This document shows, one piece after another, positions 45,012 to 52,634 of a stretch of 64,000 bases of DNA (position 1 is its first letter; each line of letters starts with the position of its first letter). The DNA is from Desulfobacter postgatei 2ac9 (GTDB lineage: Bacteria; Desulfobacterota; Desulfobacteria; Desulfobacterales; Desulfobacteraceae): contig NZ_CM001488.1 in the NCBI RefSeq assembly GCF_000233695.2, positions 1,680,203 through 1,744,202 of the forward strand, written 5' to 3'. Below the pieces are notes generated by a model that worked only from the letters and a program-made list of their open reading frames with translations, was not told where the DNA came from and searched no databases. A program made the translations under genes and the position numbers.

Positions 45012-46877
45012 GTGTGCCACGAAGGCAGACACTGTTGCAATAAACAGTGCAGCCATGCTGCACAAAAGATGAGGGAAGGCCCCTCGAAGCCGCCATGCAG
45101 GTGGAGGCTTCAAACCACCGTAAGCTGCGCCGGTTAAGAGCCGGGGTGGTGAGCGTTACGGAAAAGGCAGGACAAGATCTTGTCAGGTAGGTTCCAAGGA
45201 GACGAACGCAAGTGAATCACTATTGAAGTGTCGAAAGCGTAGGGATGAGGTCAAAACCGGGGGGTAGTCGTTAACCCGGGATAAGTTCGGCGGTTACCTG
45301 TTTACTGGCCGGGCGGCCTCCGGCATAAAGGTGGCGTGAACTTGGGACAGGCTTTTGTGTGGAACGTGGGAACCTGTCGCCCTGATGCTAAGGGAGAAAT
45401 ACAAGCGGAGGACCCGTAAGTATGAGAGTACCGATGCAGGGCACAGGGGCGGAGCGACCCGTAGTAGTGATGAAGATTCTGTAATGGAATTGGAGCGAAG
45501 GGGAAGCATTGACCAGCTTGAAGTAAAGAAAACAACTGGAAACAGGAGGATTGGATTGAACCAAGCAAAGCCGTTTTGTATTCCTAAACTTGAGGTTATG
45601 GAGGCATATGAACGGGTTAAAGCCAACAAAGGGGCTGCCGGTGTAGACGGACAGTCAATCGAAGAGTTTGAGTCTAACTTAAAGGACAATCTTTACAAGC
45701 TCTGGAATCGGATGTCCTCCGGCAGTTATTTCCCTCCTCCGGTAATGAGGGTGGAAATACCCAAGGGAGACGGTCGAATGAGGCCGTTGGGAATACCGAC
45801 AGTGTCGGACAGAATCGCTCAGCAGATAGTCAAACAGCAATTGGAGCCGGAATTGGAAAAACATTTTCATCCGGATTCGTATGGCTATCGACCGGAGAAA
45901 TCTGCTTTGGATGCAGTTGGGAAAGCCCGGGAGAATTGCTGGAAATATGACTGGGTATTGGATCTTGATATTAAAGGATTTTTCGATAATATTGACCATG
46001 ATCTTTTGATGAAAGCAGTTCGGTATCACACGGATGACAGATGGGTGCTTCTGTATATAGAACGGTGGCTGAAAGCCCCTGTGATGATGACAGACCACAC
46101 ACTATTCCATCCAAAGAAGGGAACCCCGCAAGGAGGTGTTATCAGTCCCTTGCTGGCCAATCTCTTTTTGCATTATGCATTTGACAACTGGATGGAAAGG
46201 CAGTGCCCGGCCACACCGTTTGAGCGTTATGCGGATGATGCAGTGTGCCATTGTAAAAGCCTTGCCCAGGCTGAATATTTGCTTAGAAAGCTGAATGAGC
46301 GAATGGAGAATGTGGGACTGGAATTACATCCGGAGAAGACGAAAATAGTCTACTGCAAGGATACAGACCGGCAAAAGGATTATGCCCTGACAAGTTTTGA
46401 TTTTCTGGGTTATACATTTCGTGCTCGGAAATCAAAGAACCGATGGGGAAAATTCTTCATTAATTTTTCTCCTGCTGTCAGCAATAAAGCAGCAAAAGCA
46501 ATTCGGCAAACCTCACGAAAGTGGAATTGGCCCAGGCGCAGTGACAAGAGCCTGGAAGATTTAGCCCACATGTTCAATCCTGTCATTCAAGGTTGGATTA
46601 ACTACTATGGCAGGTTTTATAAATCTGCACTCTACCCGGCCTTAAGGTGCCTGGATCGCCGGTTGGTGATTTGGGCAACAAGGAAATACAAACGTTTTAG
46701 GGGACATCGACGAAGGGCAAGTCAGTGGCTGGCTCGAATTGCACGAAGACAGCCAAATTTGTTTGCCCATTGGAGACTACTCTATGCATAGGCTGGTCAA
46801 TAGGAGCCGGATGAGCGGAGACGTTCACGTCCGGTTCTGTGAGGGCCTGAGGGGGTGGTTCCCTCGGGCTACTCGAC
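45012..46877 (+). mobile_element. Group II intron, 1866 nt, inserted in ftcD
   Basis: The 5' end is GTGTG (group II consensus GUGYG) and the 3' end is CTACTCGAC (RAY-type). Domain V is recognisable as a 34-nt hairpin at 46804-46837 (GAGCCGGATGAGCGGAGACG followed by TTCACGTCCGGTTC), with domain VI following. Domain IV carries the intron-encoded protein. Candidate EBS1 AGTCGT (45266-45271) pairs with exon IBS1 ATGACT (45006-45011) including one G-U. Removing 45012-46877 rejoins GAC-T/AT-AAC and restores the FTCD reading VDDY-NLAQV exactly. Intron and host gene share orientation, as splicing needs. Confidence 0.95.
45355..46791 (+). CDS. ltrA: Group II intron reverse transcriptase/maturase
   Basis: About 478 residues. 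The RT domain begins KLEVMEAYERVKANKGAAGVDG, with GFFDNIDHDLL, GTPQGGVISPLLANLFLHY and the catalytic YADDAV. The maturase domain X includes FNPVIQGWINYYGRFY. No H-N-H endonuclease follows, so mobility may rely on nicked or single-stranded targets. The start is uncertain: 45355, 45385 (MLREKYK) and 45484 (MELERRG) are possible and none has a strong RBS. It supports splicing of the intron out of ftcD. Confidence 0.93.
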   Translation: MCGTWEPVALMLREKYKRRTRKYESTDAGHRGGATRSSDEDSVMELERRGSIDQLEVKKTTGNRRIGLNQAKPFCIPKLEVMEAYERVKANKGAAGVDGQSIEEFESNLKDNLYKLWNRMSSGSYFPPPVMRVEIPKGDGRMRPLGIPTVSDRIAQQIVKQQLEPELEKHFHPDSYGYRPEKSALDAVGKARENCWKYDWVLDLDIKGFFDNIDHDLLMKAVRYHTDDRWVLLYIERWLKAPVMMTDHTLFHPKKGTPQGGVISPLLANLFLHYAFDNWMERQCPATPFERYADDAVCHCKSLAQAEYLLRKLNERMENVGLELHPEKTKIVYCKDTDRQKDYALTSFDFLGYTFRARKSKNRWGKFFINFSPAVSNKAAKAIRQTSRKWNWPRRSDKSLEDLAHMFNPVIQGWINYYGRFYKSALYPALRCLDRRLVIWATRKYKRFRGHRRRASQWLARIARRQPNLFAHWRLLYA

Positions 46878-47815
46878 ATAACCTGGCTCAGGTTACGCTG
46901 AACCTGAACAACTATCTTGTCACACCGCCCCATATCCTGTTTGAAGCCGTTAAAGAGGAGGCTGCCAAGCTCAAAATTGCAGTGGCCGGTTCACAGATTG
47001 TGGGCGTTGTCCCCCTTCAGGCAATTTTACATGCAGCCGAGTATTATATTGAAAAAGAAGGACTCTTTATTCTGGATGAAGACCAGAAGATCCGGCTGGC
47101 TGTTGAACGTTTGGGCCTGAATTCCGTTGCCCCTTTTGATCCCAAGAGCAAGATTATAGAGTACATCATTGCTACGGCGCCAAATGAGCCTTTGGCCGGT
47201 ATGAGTGTCCGGGCCTTTATTGAACAGGTTGCCGACAGGAGTATAGCCCCTGGCGGCGGTTCTGCATCGGCAGTCATTGCAGCCCTGGGCGCAGGGCTTG
47301 GCGCCATGGTGGGTAAATTGACCCTGGGGGTCAGAAAGTTTGAAGCGGTTGACGCTGAAATGAGAAAACTGATTCCATCGCTGCATGAAGCAGCTTTGGC
47401 GTTGATTCCCATGATTGATGCAGATACCAATGCCTTTGCAGATTATGTGGCAGCCCTGGGGTTGCCGGAAAATACGGAAAAAGAGAATCGTTTCAGAAAG
47501 GCGCAGCTTGAGCTTGGCCTAAAGAAAGCTATTGAGGTGCCCTTGTCCATCATGACTCTGGGTGATAAGGCATGGGACGCCATGCTGGGAGTGGCGCAAT
47601 ACGGTAATATCGCTTCCCGGTCAGATGTGGTGCTCGGTGCCAGAGCCCTTGAGGTGGGTATCTGGGGTGCTTATAGAACTTTGATAAACAACATGGACGA
47701 TATCAATGACCCCGAATACCGCAAAAAAATTATGGAAAAGGCTGGTGTCATCAGGGACAGGGCTGCCGAAAATTGTCAAAAAATCCTTGATATTCTTGAG
47801 AAAAGATCTGTTTAA
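46878..47815 (+). CDS. ftcD: Glutamate formiminotransferase/cyclodeaminase, exon 2
   Basis: Second part of FTCD, from the codon completing VDDY through NLAQVTLNLNNYLVTP (end of the formiminotransferase domain). The cyclodeaminase domain follows with APGGGSASAVIAALGAGLGAM. Joined to exon 1 it gives 540 residues, the normal length of the fused enzyme (~541). The long frame starting at 46739 in intron sequence is not a gene. The cyclodeaminase part converts formimino-THF to methenyl-THF. Confidence 0.95.
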
Positions 47816-47911
47816 GGCGGCTACTGCGCCGCAGAAACTATTTTTTGTTTTTTGTGACAGAAACTGAGGCGTAAGGCACTTAATTTCATGTGCCAGATGT
47901 AGGTCAAAGGT

Positions 47912-48490
47912 TCATTTGCGGCGGGCCGGCATGAGCATATGTTCATTGATTCTGAAAAAACCTTTCAAGTTCTCCAGCCAGTATGCATAATAAACTAAAT
48001 GATCGCTGTTGAACGTCGTGACCTCCCCCCTTTTTTTTGATGCATAGATAAAATGCATCCGGCCGCTGGGATCCACCTGGTAAACCATGGCGGTAAGATC
48101 ATTGTTGAGCACAATCAGGTCGCCGTTTTGAACATCATCTGCTTTAATACTGTGGGTGTTGTCTAATAAAAGGTTCATGGGCATCAAGTTCTTGTATACC
48201 AGCCCTGCTTTGGTAGCAGCCCCGGCGTAAATGGAGTAGAATAGCCATGAATTATCCGTGCTTCCTGTCTGATTAGGGCGTCCGCCGACTAACACAGGCA
48301 TACCAATGAACTGTTCTGCAATTGATGGGATAAACTGGCAGAAAAGTACGGCAGGCCTCGAGTCCACTGGTGTTTGCATGTGCTCATGCTGTGTCTCTAT
48401 GACAAGGGAGAGGCTTGCCAGGGTCGGAACAGCCCAGATCAGAAGCAGGATCAGGTGTATGGTTGCTCTTCTCATTTTTTTTCCAAACAT
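47912..48490 (-). CDS. NlpC/P60-like exported protein lacking the catalytic Cys
   Basis: A 192-residue protein with a signal peptide (IHLILLLIWAVPTLA). The domain has an NlpC/P60 layout: GGRPNQTGSTDNSWLFYSIYA stands where active enzymes have DCSGLV, so the nucleophile Cys is replaced by Asn. The later strand NGDLIVLNNDLTAMVYQVDPSGRMHFIYA matches the 'GDLVFF..HVGIY' and 'H-A' positions, but the His is not clear. Probably a non-catalytic peptidoglycan-binding or structural protein. It is convergent with ftcD. Confidence 0.6.
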   Translation of the reverse strand: MFGKKMRRATIHLILLLIWAVPTLASLSLVIETQHEHMQTPVDSRPAVLFCQFIPSIAEQFIGMPVLVGGRPNQTGSTDNSWLFYSIYAGAATKAGLVYKNLMPMNLLLDNTHSIKADDVQNGDLIVLNNDLTAMVYQVDPSGRMHFIYASKKRGEVTTFNSDHLVYYAYWLENLKGFFRINEHMLMPARRK

Positions 48491-48641
48491 AGGGGGGTTT
48501 TATATTCCGGGATTTTGAAAATCTGCCAAGATGTTTGTTCACACTACCTGTTATTAAAACCCTTCGTCAAGAAAGAAAGTCGGGTTACGGTCAACATCAT
48601 GAAAAAAGTTTTTAGTATGGTTTTGTAATCAGGCACGAATT

Positions 48642-48785
48642 ATGCTTTACATGCTGTCGTATTTATTTTGTGCTCAACCCGACAAAATCCGAAAACTCAA
48701 GTATATCGACCTGAAGAAAAATGAATATCTGTTCTAACCGTTCGTCACGGCAAGCAATTGCTGCCCATTGAAGAAATCTTGACAT
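48642..48785 (+). pseudogene. Possible tyrosine-recombinase remnant
   Basis: A short frame reads LYMLSYLFCAQPDKIRKLKY then IDLKKNEYLF, followed after a stop and frameshift by TVRHGKQLLPIEEIL. The spacing of 'E/K-IRKLKY-x-D-L' and 'K-x-G-K-x-x-x-P-I' resembles the middle of phage-integrase catalytic domains. It is much too short to be active. The surrounding 355 nt (48491-48845) show no intact gene. Confidence 0.3.
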
Positions 48786-48845
48786 GACCTGGTTCATGGC
48801 CTACAACCTAATAAAATATAGATAAACCCTAATCGCATAGGCAAT

Positions 48846-51800
48846 ATGACAGCCTCCACAGATTTTCAAGCCCCTCCCAAAACACCCCGCAGTTCCGGCA
48901 GATTTTTCCAAAGATGCTGGTTCCGGGTCATTTTTTTTACATGCTTACTGGGCGTTTGCCTTGTGGCCGGGATGGTTGCAGGCGGTCTTTTTTTCATTGA
49001 AACCCAGCCGGTCCAGGCCTTTATTCAAAACCAGGTCAATAAGGTGATTCCCGGTACCCTGTCATGGGAACAGTTTCGTTTAGGTCTTCGAGAGGGCAGG
49101 GTTCAGATTTCCGGGATTCACCTTAAGGATGCTTCCGGCAAGGAAGTGGCCGGCATCTCCCTGGTGGAAGCCAGGGTTGACTGGTCCGCGTTGACCCGGC
49201 ACAAAATTGAATTAAACCAAATCCTGATTGACAAGCCTGTTCTTGATATCGGCATGTCGGCGCAGGGGGAGGTCGACATTTTGTCGGCCCTGGTTTCTGA
49301 CACCGGGGCGTCATCGGATACCGGCGCTTCCGATGCTGCCAAATTCCCGGGAGTTGATTTTTGGGTTCGTGAATTCACGGTGAATCAGGCTCGGATAAAA
49401 GTCACGACCCCTCAATTTAATACGGATATTGCAGATTTGTCCGTTGAGGTGACTGGATTTAAACTGGCAGACCTTTGTGCTTCGGCTAAAGTGACCCTGG
49501 CCGGGGGGCATCTGGGATTTGGGGAGCGGGATTTTACCCTTGACTCCTTTGATCTCCAGGCCCGAATTGACAAGGACAAAGTTTCAGATATTGATATTAA
49601 AGCCCGGATGCCGGGTATTGGATTCAATGCCAAAGGATCTGTTGCAGGACTTTTGGGGGCAGTGACGCCGGATTTGACTGCCACCCTTGATGTGGAAACG
49701 CCTTTGGCCGCAAAGACTCTGGGCCTACCCGAGGATCTGGTCCGGGGAAACGGCCGGGTCAATCTGACCATTAAAGGCGGTATCGACAATCCCCGGGCCG
49801 TAGTTCAGGTTGAATTTGGCCGGGGCAGTATAAACAACACGGCCATATCAGGCATAACTGTTTACGCCGGGCTTGAGGACCGGCATGTGACCCTTAAAGG
49901 GTGCCGGATAGATCTGCCGGCCGGGACCATACCTTTCGGCGGAAATGTGGATCTGTCGAAAATTTTTCCAGAGGGGTTTGCCGGCCCCATGGCCGGCCTG
50001 GACAGCCTGGCCTATACCTTTTTGCTTAATCCGGACAGCCTGGCACTGAATGCCCTTGAATTGGGAGAAAACACCCCAAAGGGGAAAGTTGCGGCCCGGG
50101 TCCGGGTCCAGGGCCAGGGTGTAACACCCGGACAGATGTCTGCCCGTGCAGATCTGGATGTTACGGTCCGTGACCTGATCGTGCCCGGGATGTCCGGACC
50201 GGCAAAGGTGAAGTTCAAGGCTGGTGCCAAACTGGAAAAGGATTCTCTGACGCTTACCGGCCTGACCCTGGACGGACCCGGCATGACCGGTGCAGGTGCT
50301 TTGCGGCTGAACATGCCGGGGTTTGATCCCCGGACCATGACAATGACCGCAAATCTGGATCTGGATGTGGCGGACATATCCGTTCCCCTGAGCCTTGTGG
50401 GACAAAAGGCTTCGGGCAGTGCCGGTGTGCATGTGGCTGTTAAGGGTGCTTTGAGCGCACCGGATCTGACCCTGGATATTACTGCCGGCAATCTATCTTC
50501 AAACAGGTTCACTGCCGATCAGGTGCTTTGCAAGGCCCGAATGGACAAGGGGGTGCTCCAGGTTCAGGATCTGACCCTCAAACGCAGGCAGGGGACGCTC
50601 AATGCCCGGGGCACCCTGGCGTTGGGTGGGAAAAAGGGCCGGGAGCATGCCCTGGGCCTGACCGTGGAGTTTAACCGGCTTGAACTCGACGACCTGGTGC
50701 CGGATCTGGGCGCCAGGGGCAATTTTTCCGGTAAAGTGACCGGAACCGGGTCTCTGGAAAATCCGCAGATTATGGTCCTGCTTTCAGGAGAGAATCCGGG
50801 CTTTCAAACATATGCCCTGGACAACGTCCAGGCACAGCTTAAGCTGGTCAACAATATACTGACCTTTGAACAGGCACGCCTCCGGAAGAATAAAGCGCAG
50901 TTGGACATTACCGGGCAGGTCAATGTAGCGGACAAAACCCTTGATATCCGGGCCGTGATCCCTGAAACCGACCTTAAGTCCATTGACCCGGCTGCGGATG
51001 CTGCCCTTGCTTCGGGCCGCCTGGGCATGGATATTTCCGCCAGGGGCAGTCTGCTTGCCCCGGATATTTCAGGGCACATTACAACGGTGGATCTGCGCCT
51101 TCCCAATGCCCCGGACATGGTGGCGAATGCCGATGCCGCCATAGAGGTGAACGGGCCTTTGGATAACCCTGACGCGCTGCAGGCATCTGTTCATATCTCC
51201 CGGCTGGCACTGGCCAAACAGGGACAGATGTTGATTGTCATTGAGAATGCCGCAGCCCTGCTCAAGGATGGCCGGTTCAAGATTGATCCGGTGCCGGTCC
51301 GTATCATGGACAAGGGCCAGCTGACCCTGTCTGCCGCCGGTGATATTAAAGGGGATCTGGCTGCAGAGCTCTCCGGCAGCCTGCCCGTCTCTATACTGGT
51401 TCCCCTGACAGACGGGATAAATTCCGCAGAAGGGGATCTTCTGATTTCGTTGCAAGCCAAAGGCAACGCTGCTTCTCCTGATCTCAAGGGCAGTGTTGAA
51501 TTTTCAAACGTGACCCTGGACCTTGAAGCGTTGGACGAGCCTTTGCAGAAAATTTCCGGCCACATTTTACTGACCCCTGATGCAGTTGACATTCTGGATG
51601 TCACGGCTAATCTTGGCGATGGTAAAATAACCCTGGCCGGGCATGCCGAATTGAAAAACGGCATGCCGGATAAGTTTAAACTGAATCTTGACGCCGTTCA
51701 GGTTCCTGTGGATCTCCCGGATACCCTGGAGATGACGTTGAACAGTCAACTGACCTGGGCCGGCACCATGGATAATTCAGAGATCACAGGTCCGATAGAC

Positions 51801-52634
51801 ATCTTTGAAGGGACCTATTACAAGAATGTGGATTTGAGTCTGATAAGCATCGCGGCCCATACAACCCAAAAATCCCGCCCCAAAGTACGGGAACCCGGAC
51901 CTGATTTTTTAAAAACCATTGGGCTCAATATTTATGTCACCCGCAGGGAGGCCATTGCCGTGGACAACAATCTGGCGACCATGACCATCAGCCCCAATCT
52001 CAGTGTCAGGGGAACCCTGTATGCGCCGTCCCTGGATGGCCGGGCCGTCGTGGATGAGGGCGTTATTAATTTCCAGGAAGCTGAGTTTGAAATCACAGAA
52101 GGATCCATTGATTTTATTAACCCCTATAAAATTGAACCCGAGATTACCCTTGTCAGTAAAACTACGATTTCAGACTATACCATTACCCTGTCAGTGAGCG
52201 GAACGCCGGATGATCTGGCGCTCAATTTCTCTTCAGATCCTGATGCCACGGATGCAGACATTCTTTCCCTGATTGCATTTGGCAAAACCACGGAAGAAAT
52301 CGGTGCAGATAGTGACGACGGTTCAATGTCCACTGCGGTCATTGCCAAGATGATATTGGATTCTTTAAGTGAAAAAATAAAGGATACCACCGGGTTAAGC
52401 GACGTCAGTTTCAGCATGGATCATGAGGGTGACCAAACCAGTGTGCATGTCGGTTTCGGTGCAGATCTTTCCCGTCAGCTCAGTGTCTCCTACGGCATAG
52501 ATATCAGTGACGGAGGGACCGTACAGACGGTTACGACCTATTACAAACTTCTGGAACACCTGCTGTTAAGCAGTTTTCAGGACACCAGCGGCAAGTTGGG
52601 CGGTGAGTTGAGATACAGGCTGGAGTTTAGGTGA
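48846..52634 (+). CDS. tamB: TamB-like AsmA/DUF490 envelope protein
   Basis: A 1262-residue protein. One N-terminal transmembrane anchor (FFTCLLGVCLVAGMVAGGLFF) is followed by an AsmA-like start, then ~1000 residues of repeating amphipathic beta strands forming the lipid-groove type of fold seen in TamB/YdbH family. The C-terminal DUF490 domain has SVRGTLYAPSLDGRAVVDEG and the end DTSGKLGGELRYRLEFR. It would bridge inner and outer membranes with its partner TamA; the tamA start overlaps its stop by 4 nt (GTGA). It probably moves phospholipids or helps assemble outer-membrane proteins. Confidence 0.92.
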   Translation: MTASTDFQAPPKTPRSSGRFFQRCWFRVIFFTCLLGVCLVAGMVAGGLFFIETQPVQAFIQNQVNKVIPGTLSWEQFRLGLREGRVQISGIHLKDASGKEVAGISLVEARVDWSALTRHKIELNQILIDKPVLDIGMSAQGEVDILSALVSDTGASSDTGASDAAKFPGVDFWVREFTVNQARIKVTTPQFNTDIADLSVEVTGFKLADLCASAKVTLAGGHLGFGERDFTLDSFDLQARIDKDKVSDIDIKARMPGIGFNAKGSVAGLLGAVTPDLTATLDVETPLAAKTLGLPEDLVRGNGRVNLTIKGGIDNPRAVVQVEFGRGSINNTAISGITVYAGLEDRHVTLKGCRIDLPAGTIPFGGNVDLSKIFPEGFAGPMAGLDSLAYTFLLNPDSLALNALELGENTPKGKVAARVRVQGQGVTPGQMSARADLDVTVRDLIVPGMSGPAKVKFKAGAKLEKDSLTLTGLTLDGPGMTGAGALRLNMPGFDPRTMTMTANLDLDVADISVPLSLVGQKASGSAGVHVAVKGALSAPDLTLDITAGNLSSNRFTADQVLCKARMDKGVLQVQDLTLKRRQGTLNARGTLALGGKKGREHALGLTVEFNRLELDDLVPDLGARGNFSGKVTGTGSLENPQIMVLLSGENPGFQTYALDNVQAQLKLVNNILTFEQARLRKNKAQLDITGQVNVADKTLDIRAVIPETDLKSIDPAADAALASGRLGMDISARGSLLAPDISGHITTVDLRLPNAPDMVANADAAIEVNGPLDNPDALQASVHISRLALAKQGQMLIVIENAAALLKDGRFKIDPVPVRIMDKGQLTLSAAGDIKGDLAAELSGSLPVSILVPLTDGINSAEGDLLISLQAKGNAASPDLKGSVEFSNVTLDLEALDEPLQKISGHILLTPDAVDILDVTANLGDGKITLAGHAELKNGMPDKFKLNLDAVQVPVDLPDTLEMTLNSQLTWAGTMDNSEITGPIDIFEGTYYKNVDLSLISIAAHTTQKSRPKVREPGPDFLKTIGLNIYVTRREAIAVDNNLATMTISPNLSVRGTLYAPSLDGRAVVDEGVINFQEAEFEITEGSIDFINPYKIEPEITLVSKTTISDYTITLSVSGTPDDLALNFSSDPDATDADILSLIAFGKTTEEIGADSDDGSMSTAVIAKMILDSLSEKIKDTTGLSDVSFSMDHEGDQTSVHVGFGADLSRQLSVSYGIDISDGGTVQTVTTYYKLLEHLLLSSFQDTSGKLGGELRYRLEFR

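Noticed and set aside
46739-46877. Upstream extension of the second ftcD frame into the intron
   Set aside because: It reads through domains V and VI of the intron; the real coding begins at the splice junction 46878.
48846-52634. Long antisense frames in tamB
   Set aside because: They are shadows of a GC-rich repetitive gene, without RBS or domain features.
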